Position numbers and translations under genes: made by a program | In this document: in pieces, positions 33,787-40,755 of the stretch | Position numbering within the stretch: position 1 is the first letter of the stretch | Layout: each line of letters starts with the position of its first letter | Notes under the pieces: generated by a model | Databases searched by the model: none | Seen by the model: only the letters and a program-made list of their open reading frames with translations | What the model was told of the DNA's origin: nothing | Assembly (NCBI RefSeq): GCF_014197615.1 | Contig: NZ_JACIFY010000026.1 | Coordinates: forward strand, 1-61,045 | Direction of reading: 5' to 3' | Source of the DNA: Rhizobium esperanzae | GTDB lineage: Bacteria > Pseudomonadota > Alphaproteobacteria > Rhizobiales > Rhizobiaceae | DNA: 61,045 bases

Positions 33787-34452
33787 TTAAGTGCCCTGTT
33801 TATGGATGGCGGATGGATCGACATTCATGCGAACATTTCCCTCGAATGTGATCACCCGCCCCTTATCGGTTATCTCCATCGTCTGCGCAAGAATGGAGGC
33901 ATTATCCTTGGTGATGGTGACGGGGTCGTCGCTACGCATGTTTCCGCCCTTGATGTCGAGCTGGGCGGACTGGAATTTTGCATTGAGGCCACTGCTCAGC
34001 ACCAGGCTGAAGGGGGCCGTCATATGCAGATTGTCGGTGGCGCGATTGTAATCGGCGGTCGAGGCGACGACACGGGCAATCAGCCCGTCATTCATCGGCA
34101 CGGCGGCCTTGATGGTTTCGAGCGTGATGAAATTCGGATTGCGGATATCCTGCAACGCCCGTTCGGCCAGCATCGAATAGTTGATGCCATCGGAATTGCG
34201 GCCCGATATGGCCGGCTTCTCCATCACGACCTTGCCGTTCTCGATCTTGGCGCCTTCGAGTTTGATGTTCTCCGGCAGATATATCTTGACCAAGGCAACC
34301 GCCGTGAGGGCGGCCGCGATGATGAGGGCGGCCAGCGGCAGCAAGATCTTCAGCCGCCGCACGCGGGCGGAATGGAACAACGCATCGCCATAGGCGCTCT
34401 TGCCGGACTCGGCATAGGCGGCATGTCCGTTGTTCTTCAGGGTATCGAGCAT
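33787..34452 (-). CDS. lptC: LPS export protein LptC
   Basis: Bitopic inner-membrane protein that passes LPS to LptA. The 221-aa protein has a cytoplasmic N-terminus of about 35 residues, one membrane helix (about 36-58, ILLPLAALIIAAALTAVALV) and a periplasmic beta domain with YSMLAERALQDIRNPNFITLE-like strands. It is longer than E. coli LptC, as is common in alphaproteobacteria. It is 15 nt upstream of lptA and divergent from sppA. Sequence identity to characterised LptC is likely low, so context carries much of the call. Confidence 0.88.
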   Translation of the reverse strand: MLDTLKNNGHAAYAESGKSAYGDALFHSARVRRLKILLPLAALIIAAALTAVALVKIYLPENIKLEGAKIENGKVVMEKPAISGRNSDGINYSMLAERALQDIRNPNFITLETIKAAVPMNDGLIARVVASTADYNRATDNLHMTAPFSLVLSSGLNAKFQSAQLDIKGGNMRSDDPVTITKDNASILAQTMEITDKGRVITFEGNVRMNVDPSAIHKQGT

Positions 34453-34671
34453 AGGCCTCGTCCATGTGCGGTGATCGCCGCGCCTTCAGAACAAAGCCGG
34501 CCGCCAATCACAGTTCGTTTCGCATTATTACATTGGCTTGCCAATATGGAATTTTTTCTGCAACAAGCAACAAAACGGAAAAACATCAAAAATGGCATTC
34601 GTACAAGCCGCTGCCATTTCATCGGATCCATCGGCGGCATGCCGAAGCCGGTGCCAGCGCTGGAGGTTTCA

Positions 34672-35622
34672 ATGGACAGTTCGATGATTGCGGATCGGCG
34701 GCGGCTGCGCCGCAAACTCTGGTTCTGGCGCCTGGCCGCGGTGGCCCTCGTCGTGGCGCTTGGTTTCGCCTTCTACAGCTTCGCCGTCGGCGATGGAAAG
34801 ACCGCCCGCCCGCATATCGCCCATGTGACGATATCAGGGCTGATCGTCGATGACGACGAGCTTCTGGAACGGCTGAAGAAAGTCGAGACCAGCGACCAGG
34901 TGAAGGCCGTGGTGATTTCGATCTCCTCGCCCGGTGGCACGACCTATGGCGGCGAAAAAATCTTCAAGGCGATCCGTGCGATATCGGCGAAGAAACCAGT
35001 CGTCTCCGACGTGCGCACCCTTGCCGCCTCCGCCGGCTACATGATCGCCACGGCAGGCGATACGATCATTGCCGGCGACAGCTCGATCACCGGCTCGATC
35101 GGCGTCATCTTCCAGTATCCGCAGATCCAGCCGTTGCTCGACAAGGTCGGCGTCTCGCTGCAGGAGATCAAGTCCTCGCCGCTGAAGGCCGAGCCCTCGC
35201 CCTTCCACGAAGCGAGCGAGGAGGCCAAGGCGATGATCCGCAACATGGTCGTCGACAGCTATAACTGGTTCGTCGACCTGGTCGCCGACCGCCGCAAGCT
35301 GCCGCGCGACGAGGTGCTGAAACTGGCCGACGGCACGATCTATACCGGCCGCCAGGCGCTGAAGGTGAAGCTCGTCGATACGATCGGCGGCGAGCCGGAA
35401 ATCCGGGCCTATCTCAAATCGCGCGGCGTCGACGCCGACCTGCCGATGGTGGACTGGGACAAGAAGAGCAATACGCCGTTTCTGCTCGCAGGGGCTGTTT
35501 CGCGGCTGATTACGATCTTCGGTTATGACGATCTGTTGAAAGGCCAGGATATCAATGGAATCCTGCCCCCAAAGTTGCTTCTTGACGGGCTGCTTTCAGT
35601 TTGGCAGGTTGGCCACGATTGA
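34672..35622 (+). CDS. sppA: Signal peptide peptidase SppA (short form)
   Basis: Membrane-anchored serine peptidase that degrades cleaved signal peptides. The 316-aa protein has one N-terminal membrane helix (about residues 17-39) and one peptidase domain. The likely nucleophile is S120 in LAASAGYMIA, and the general base Lys is K172 in SSPLKAEPSPF. Single-domain size matches the short SppA class. The ATG at 34672 is preceded by GGAGG at 5 nt; the long upstream open frame crosses lptC and is not coding. ihfB follows within 30 nt. Confidence 0.93.
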   Translation: MDSSMIADRRRLRRKLWFWRLAAVALVVALGFAFYSFAVGDGKTARPHIAHVTISGLIVDDDELLERLKKVETSDQVKAVVISISSPGGTTYGGEKIFKAIRAISAKKPVVSDVRTLAASAGYMIATAGDTIIAGDSSITGSIGVIFQYPQIQPLLDKVGVSLQEIKSSPLKAEPSPFHEASEEAKAMIRNMVVDSYNWFVDLVADRRKLPRDEVLKLADGTIYTGRQALKVKLVDTIGGEPEIRAYLKSRGVDADLPMVDWDKKSNTPFLLAGAVSRLITIFGYDDLLKGQDINGILPPKLLLDGLLSVWQVGHD

Positions 35623-35651
35623 TAAGAAATCAATAATTTAAGGGGGCGAAC

Positions 35652-35951
35652 GTGATCAAGTCCGAATTGGTGCAGATTGTTGCGGCGCGCAACCCGCATC
35701 TCTATCATCGCGACGTCGAGAATATCGTCAACGCGGTTCTCGACGAGATCACGGATGCACTAGCCGCGGGCAACCGCGTCGAATTGCGCGGCTTCGGCGC
35801 GTTTTCAGTCAAGAACCGCCCTTCCCGTTCCGGCCGCAACCCGCGCACCGGCGATACCGTCTTCGTCGAGGAAAAGTGGGTTCCCTTCTTCAAGACCGGC
35901 AAGGAACTGCGCGAGCGGCTGAACCCCGGCCAGGCCGACGAAGAGGATTGA
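35652..35951 (+). CDS. ihfB: Integration host factor subunit beta
   Basis: DNA-bending nucleoid protein that pairs with IhfA; it often assists sigma-54 promoters. The 99-aa sequence matches the HU/IHF fold, with ELRGFGAFSVKNRPSRSGRNPRTG covering the DNA-binding arm and the GFGAF signature. It has a slightly acidic C-terminal tail (ADEED). The start is GTG with AAGGGGG upstream. It lies 29 nt after sppA. Confidence 0.96.
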   Translation: MIKSELVQIVAARNPHLYHRDVENIVNAVLDEITDALAAGNRVELRGFGAFSVKNRPSRSGRNPRTGDTVFVEEKWVPFFKTGKELRERLNPGQADEED

Positions 35952-36010
35952 GCCGCCTGCGGCGAAACCGCACTTGAACTCGATCGCCGTTTTCCTATTC
36001 TGCTAGTCTG

Positions 36011-36044
36011 TCGGCCCGAAAATCGGAATCGATTTTCGGGCCGA
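36011..36044. terminator. Perfect 15-bp palindrome after ihfB
   Basis: TCGGCCCGAAAATCG (36011-36025) and CGATTTTCGGGCCGA (36030-36044) around loop GAAT, a very stable stem. It lies 60 bp past the ihfB stop and 38 bp before the next gene on the same strand. It may terminate ihfB, although no T-run follows; it may instead be a dispersed rhizobial palindrome. Confidence 0.5.
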
Positions 36045-36081
36045 TATGTTGATATAAAACGCCGACGCATGGAGACCTCCA

Positions 36082-36414
36082 ATGGCCAAGAAGATCGTCA
36101 ACCTGTTGATTCTGTTGCCGCTCGGCGTCATCCTCATCGTCTTCTGCGTCGCCAACCGGCAAAGCGTCACGCTCGCCTTCAATCCGTTCCGGCCCGACGA
36201 TCAGGTGCTTGCGGTTTCCGCGCCCTTCTTCGTCTTCCTGTTCATCGCCCTGATCGCAGGCATGCTGATCGGCTCCGCCGCCACCTGGTTCAGCCAGGGC
36301 AAACACCGCAAACGCGCCCGCACCGAAGCCAAGGAAGCGATCCGCTGGCAGGGCGAGGCCGACCGCCACAAGAGCCGCGCCGAGGAAATCGCCGGGCATT
36401 TGCCGGCACGATAA
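36082..36414 (+). CDS. LapA-like (DUF1049) membrane protein
   Basis: A 110-aa inner-membrane protein with two hydrophobic helices (about residues 5-24 and 50-72) joined by the family loop (VANRQSVTLAFNPF) and a basic, charged C-terminal tail. E. coli relatives (LapA/YciS) act with LapB in control of LPS synthesis; whether that holds here is inference. No lapB is adjacent. It follows ihfB after a strong palindrome. Confidence 0.85.
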   Translation: MAKKIVNLLILLPLGVILIVFCVANRQSVTLAFNPFRPDDQVLAVSAPFFVFLFIALIAGMLIGSAATWFSQGKHRKRARTEAKEAIRWQGEADRHKSRAEEIAGHLPAR

Positions 36415-36437
36415 CCGGCGCGATATTTCGCGACCGA

Positions 36438-36872
36438 TCACGGCGGAAGAAAGCTCAGTTCCTCATAGTCGCCCTCCGGCGACGCGCCGTTGCCGGTGAC
36501 GAGGAAACCGTGGGCGAGGTAGAAGGCCTTCGCCCGGCGGTTCCTCACCAGGCATTTCAGCCGGTATGGGTGCTGCGGCCATTCCGGCAGCGCCCGCAGC
36601 AGCGCCGTCCCGGCGCCGCGCCCCTGGAACTCCGGCCTTATATAAAGCATGTGAATGAAATCATCGGCCGGCCAGAGCGACAGGAAGCCGGCGATGCTGC
36701 CGTTTTCATGCTCGCAGACGAAGACCGTCTCGCCATTGGTGTGGGCGGCGAAATCCTCGCGGTAGAACTTGCCGGGATCGACCCAGACGAATGTTTGACG
36801 GCGCACGGAAAGATAAATCTCCGCGAGCACGTCCTGGTCTTCCGCCCGCGGCGGCCTGATTGTCCACGTCAT
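36438..36872 (-). CDS. GNAT-family N-acetyltransferase
   Basis: A 144-aa GNAT-fold protein. The acetyl-CoA-binding motif A is in IRPEFQGRGAGTALLRAL, followed by the motif B region (LVRNRRAKAFYLAHGF). Substrate is unknown. It is convergent with the LapA-like gene and on the same strand as the CoxG-like gene upstream, with about 60 nt between them. Confidence 0.88.
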   Translation of the reverse strand: MTWTIRPPRAEDQDVLAEIYLSVRRQTFVWVDPGKFYREDFAAHTNGETVFVCEHENGSIAGFLSLWPADDFIHMLYIRPEFQGRGAGTALLRALPEWPQHPYRLKCLVRNRRAKAFYLAHGFLVTGNGASPEGDYEELSFLPP

Positions 36873-36934
36873 GACGTCGATTTAACCCAAGCCCCACCCC
36901 CGCGCCAAGTCCGAAGCCCATGCGTTGGCCGCGA

Positions 36935-37387
36935 TCAACCGGCCATCTTCGCGACGACGGCGGCGTTGAAATCGGAAAAGAACCCTTCGGCGAGCCGCTG
37001 CGAGGTCGAATCGAGCAGGCGGGCGCCGAACTGCGCGAGCCTGCCGCCGAGTTCGGCCTTTGCCCGATAATGCAGGATGGTCGCGCCGCCGCTTGGCTCG
37101 AGCACGATATCGGCGCTGCCCTTGGCGAAGCCGGCAAGGCCACCCTTGCCTTCGGCCGACAGCGTATAGCTCTTCGGCGCGTCGACATTGGAGAGCGTCA
37201 GCAACCCATGGAAGGTGGCCGACAGCAGGCTGAACCTGACCTTGATCGTCGCCTCGAAAATATCGGGCGCCAGCCGCTCTATGCTCTCGCAGCCGGGGAT
37301 GCAGCCGCGCATGATCTCGGGATCGTTGAGTGCTGCCCAGACGACGTCCCGCGGCGCGGCGATGTGTTCTTCGCCGGTAAAATCCAT
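36935..37387 (-). CDS. CoxG-family SRPBCC protein
   Basis: A 150-aa START/SRPBCC-fold protein of the CO-dehydrogenase subunit G family, with the family opening MDFTGEEHIAAPRDVVWAAL, the CIPGCESIE motif and the C-terminal LAQFGARLLDSTSQRLAEGF region. CoxG proteins help recruit or mature molybdenum hydroxylases. No coxM/S/L genes are present here, so this copy is an orphan and its partner is unknown. It is divergent from the Nudix gene. Confidence 0.88.
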   Translation of the reverse strand: MDFTGEEHIAAPRDVVWAALNDPEIMRGCIPGCESIERLAPDIFEATIKVRFSLLSATFHGLLTLSNVDAPKSYTLSAEGKGGLAGFAKGSADIVLEPSGGATILHYRAKAELGGRLAQFGARLLDSTSQRLAEGFFSDFNAAVVAKMAG

Positions 37388-37487
37388 TCGATGGCCCCAT
37401 CTCCGATTCGCTCACCTTATCCAGCGGGGAGCCTATTTGCCACGCCGGAAAGGAATGATATCTGGCGTTCGAAGCAAGGAGCCGGCG

Positions 37488-38093
37488 ATGGACGACGACG
37501 TGAAGCCCTGGAGCGTGACGGCAAGCCGCATCACCTATGAGGACCGCTGGATTCGGCTGCGGAGCGACGATTGCATCACCGCCGATGGGATCGTCGTCGC
37601 GCCCTTCCATGTGCTCGACTATCCCGATTGGATCAACGTCGTCCCCGTCATGCCCGACGGGCGGGTGCTGCTGACGCGGGAATACCGGCACGGCCGCGGC
37701 GAGATCGTGCTCGGCCTCGTCTCCGGTGGCGTCGAGCCCGGAGATACCGACGCTGGCGATATCGACACCGGCGATACGGGGTTGGCGGCAGCACGGCGCG
37801 AATTGCGGGAAGAGACCGGCTATGAGGCCTCGACCTTCGTCAGACTGCTGACCTCCTATCCGAATGCCGCCAGCCAGAGCAACATGGTGACGAGCTGGCT
37901 GGCGCTCGGCCTCAACAGAGCCGGCGAACCGCGTTTCGACCCCGGCGAGAAGGTCGGGCTGCTGTTTGCCGATCTTGCCGCCGTCCTCGGTGACATCAAG
38001 TCCGGCGCGGTCATCATGCAATCGATGCATGTCGCCGCCCTTTATGCGGCCGAAAGCTGGCTTCGTGGACGGGCGACCGAAGGCTTGAAATAG
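37488..38093 (+). CDS. Nudix hydrolase
   Basis: A 201-aa hydrolase of nucleoside-diphosphate-linked compounds. The catalytic helix is visible as RELREETGY (104-112), preceded by the GGVEPGDTD loop. Between that loop and the helix lies a repeat-derived insertion, D-T-D-A-G / D-I-D-T-G / D-T-G (residues 86-98, 15-bp DNA units at 37743-37781). This stretches the Nudix box beyond its normal spacing and may affect activity. The ATG at 37488 has AAGGA upstream; the longer open frame is not supported. Substrate is unknown. Confidence 0.87.
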   Translation: MDDDVKPWSVTASRITYEDRWIRLRSDDCITADGIVVAPFHVLDYPDWINVVPVMPDGRVLLTREYRHGRGEIVLGLVSGGVEPGDTDAGDIDTGDTGLAAARRELREETGYEASTFVRLLTSYPNAASQSNMVTSWLALGLNRAGEPRFDPGEKVGLLFADLAAVLGDIKSGAVIMQSMHVAALYAAESWLRGRATEGLK

Positions 38094-38245
38094 CAGCCAC
38101 GCCGGGACAAGCTGTGCTCTCGCCCCAAGCCCGGTCGACGCGCAGTTGATCCGATACGGTTTTCTGGGCTACTGCATATTCAAAGGGCGCTGCAAAGCAT
38201 GCAGCCGCTCGTGAAGACACCCCGACAGACACGCGGAAAAACACG

Positions 38246-39343
38246 TTGAAACAGAGAGAACGCCGGCCGGGCCAGAAGAAGACGTCGGGTCCTTCCGGTG
38301 AAAGCCGCAGGGACGACCGGGCCGCCCGGCCGCCGAAGCCGGTCGTCCGGCCGGCAGTCAGCCGCGAGACGGCGCGCGAGGCTGCTCTACCTGCCGCCAT
38401 CGAGCGTCCGCTGATGACACGCAGCGGCGAGCGTCCGGCCGAGCGCGTGCCGGTCATTCTCGAATCGCTCGGGGCCGGCGACTTCCACCTGATCGACAGC
38501 GGCAACGGCGAAAAGCTGGAGCAATACGGCCCCTACCGCATCATCCGCCCGGAGGCCCAGGCGCTGTGGCGGCCGTCGCTGCCGGCCCATGTCTGGGAAA
38601 AGGTCGACGCCGTCTTCACCGGCGACACCGACGAGGAAGGCACCGGCCGCTGGCGCTTCCCGAAGGAGGCGCTCGGCGAGACCTGGCCGCTCAATCTGCT
38701 CGGCGTCGATTTCCTCGGCCGTTTCACCTCCTTCCGCCATGTCGGCGTTTTCCCGGAGCAGATCGTGCACTGGAGCTGGATGAAGGATCAGGTCGAAAAG
38801 GCCGGCCGGCCGCTGAAGGTGCTGAATCTTTTCGGCTATACCGGCGTCGCCTCGCTGGTTGCCGCAGCCGCCGGCGCCGAAGTCACCCATGTCGACGCCT
38901 CGAAGAAGGCGATCGGCTGGGCGCGGGAAAACCAGGCGCTCGGGCGCATGGAGAAGCTGCCGATCCGCTGGATCTGCGAGGATGCGATGAAATTCATCCT
39001 GCGCGAGGAACGCCGCGGCAGCCAGTACGACATCATCCTCACCGATCCGCCGAAATTCGGCCGTGGCCCGAACGGCGAAGTCTGGCATCTCTTCGAGCAT
39101 CTTCCCCTGATGCTCGATGTCTGCCGCGAGATCCTGTCGCCGAAGGCGGTGGGCCTGGTGCTGACGGCCTATTCGATCCGCGCCAGCTTCTATTCGATCC
39201 ATGAACTGATGCGCGAGACGATGCGCGGCGCCGGCGGCGCGGTCGAATCCGGCGAGCTGGTCATTCGCGAGGCGGGCCTCGACGGCAAGACGCAGGGCCG
39301 CGCGCTTTCCACCTCCCTCTTTTCCCGCTGGGTGCCGAAATGA
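38246..39343 (+). CDS. Class I SAM-dependent methyltransferase, RlmI-like
   Basis: Probable RNA methyltransferase, 365 aa if the TTG at 38246 is used. SAM motif I is VLNLFGYTGVASLVAAAAGA, motif II is THVDASKKAI, and motif IV is ILTDPPKFG. These are the pattern of the COG1092 group (rRNA cytosine-C5 methyltransferases). The first ~56 residues are basic and proline-rich but keep the codon bias of the gene, so I include them. An ATG at 38414 would give 309 aa. The stop overlaps the TrmH-family gene (ATGA), forming a three-gene coupled set with lspA. Confidence 0.85.
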   Translation: MKQRERRPGQKKTSGPSGESRRDDRAARPPKPVVRPAVSRETAREAALPAAIERPLMTRSGERPAERVPVILESLGAGDFHLIDSGNGEKLEQYGPYRIIRPEAQALWRPSLPAHVWEKVDAVFTGDTDEEGTGRWRFPKEALGETWPLNLLGVDFLGRFTSFRHVGVFPEQIVHWSWMKDQVEKAGRPLKVLNLFGYTGVASLVAAAAGAEVTHVDASKKAIGWARENQALGRMEKLPIRWICEDAMKFILREERRGSQYDIILTDPPKFGRGPNGEVWHLFEHLPLMLDVCREILSPKAVGLVLTAYSIRASFYSIHELMRETMRGAGGAVESGELVIREAGLDGKTQGRALSTSLFSRWVPK

Positions 39344-40200
39344 GCAAGGACTTCCACGATCACGGACCGCGCAGGGTCGGGCAGGTGAAGGAGGTGACCT
39401 CGCTTGCCAATCCGATCATCAAGGACATCAAGGCGCTGACCAACAAGAAGTCGCGGGAGGAAAGCGGAACATTCCTCGCCGAAGGACTGAAGCTTGTCAT
39501 CGATGCGATCGAGCTCGGCTGGACCATCCGCACGCTGGTCTATGCCAAGGCCGCCAAGGGCAAGCCGCTGGTCGAGCAGATGGCGGCAAGGACCGTCGCC
39601 GCGGGCGGGCTGGTGCTTGAAGTCAGCGAAAAGGTCATCGCCTCGATCACCCGCCGCGACAATCCGCAAATGGTCGTCGGCATCTTCGAGCAGCGCTGGA
39701 AACCGCTGAAGGACATCAGGCCGAGGGATGGCGAGACCTGGGTAGCGCTCGACCGGGTGCGCGATCCCGGCAATCTCGGCACCATCATCCGCACGGCGGA
39801 CGCGGCGGGCGCCTCGGGCGTCATTCTGGTCGGAGAGGCGACCGATCCCTTCTCGCTCGAAACGGTCAGGGCCACCATGGGCTCGGTCTTTGCCGTTCCC
39901 GTCGCGCGGGCGACGCCGGAGGAATTCATCGCCTGGCGGAAATCGGCCGGCGTTTCCATCGTCGCGACCCATCTTGCCGGCGCGGTCGATTACCGCACGA
40001 TCGACTACCGGAAAAAGCCCGTCGTGCTCCTGATGGGCAACGAGCAGTCCGGCCTGCCCGATCAGCTGGCCAGGGAGGCGGACGCACTTGCCCGCATTCC
40101 CCAGCAGGGCCGCGCCGATTCCCTGAACCTTGCCGTCGCCACCGCCGTCATGCTTTTCGAGGCGCGCCGCCACCTCCTCTCACTTGCCGAGGGCAAATGA
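39340..40200 (+). CDS. TrmH-family (SpoU) RNA 2'-O-methyltransferase
   Basis: A 286-aa SPOUT enzyme with an N-terminal L30e-like RNA-binding domain (KDIKALTNKKSREESGTFLAEG) and a C-terminal knotted SAM domain: DPGNLGTIIRTADAAG, LLMGNEQSGLP and RADSLNLAVATAVMLFE motifs. It probably methylates a ribose in rRNA or tRNA; the exact site cannot be read from the sequence. The start and stop both overlap neighbours (ATGA each side), so it is coupled to the methyltransferase upstream and lspA downstream. Confidence 0.93.
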   Translation: MSKDFHDHGPRRVGQVKEVTSLANPIIKDIKALTNKKSREESGTFLAEGLKLVIDAIELGWTIRTLVYAKAAKGKPLVEQMAARTVAAGGLVLEVSEKVIASITRRDNPQMVVGIFEQRWKPLKDIRPRDGETWVALDRVRDPGNLGTIIRTADAAGASGVILVGEATDPFSLETVRATMGSVFAVPVARATPEEFIAWRKSAGVSIVATHLAGAVDYRTIDYRKKPVVLLMGNEQSGLPDQLAREADALARIPQQGRADSLNLAVATAVMLFEARRHLLSLAEGK

Positions 40201-40700
40201 CCGAACAGACGCCTGCCCGCCCTGCGCTGTTTTCGCGCCCGGCGCCGATCCTCTTCTTCATCATCGTCGCCGTTCTGATCGACCAGGTCGTCAAGATCGC
40301 CGTCGATCACACCCTGCCGCTGCAAGAGGCCGTGCCGGTTATTCCGATGCTGGCGCTCTACCGCACCTATAATCTCGGCGTCGCCTTTTCGATGCTGTCA
40401 GGCATGGACGGCTGGTTCATCGTCGGCATGCGGCTCGTCATCGTCGCCTTCGTCGTCTGGCTGTGGTACCGCACGGCGAAAGACCGCTGGCTTGCCCATC
40501 TCGGCTACGCGCTGATCATCGCCGGCGCGATCGGCAATCTCGTCGACCGCTTCGCCTATGGACACGTCATCGATTACATCCTGTTCCACACCGAAAGCTG
40601 GTCCTTCGCTGTCTTCAATCTCGCCGACAGCTTCATCACCATCGGCGCCGGCTGCGTCATTCTCGACGAGCTGCTGCTGCCGAAAAAGGCCGGCCGCTAA
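40197..40700 (+). CDS. lspA: Lipoprotein signal peptidase (signal peptidase II)
   Basis: Cleaves prolipoprotein signal peptides in the inner membrane after lipidation. The 167-aa protein has four membrane helices and the two catalytic Asp, D126 in GHVIDYI and D144 in FNLADSFI, plus the YNLGVAFS and GAIGNLVDR family motifs. The ATG overlaps the previous stop. It ends the coupled set; the hybrid kinase gene follows 55 nt later. Confidence 0.97.
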   Translation: MTEQTPARPALFSRPAPILFFIIVAVLIDQVVKIAVDHTLPLQEAVPVIPMLALYRTYNLGVAFSMLSGMDGWFIVGMRLVIVAFVVWLWYRTAKDRWLAHLGYALIIAGAIGNLVDRFAYGHVIDYILFHTESWSFAVFNLADSFITIGAGCVILDELLLPKKAGR

Positions 40701-40755
40701 AATCTTATCGAATTCCTGAAGGCATTCGGAAGAGGCCTCATGTTAGCCAGATAGC

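Noticed and set aside
33802..34671. Extension of sppA by 290 codons upstream
   Set aside because: It overlaps lptC on the other strand, lacks coding signature, and the ATG at 34672 has a perfect GGAGG site.
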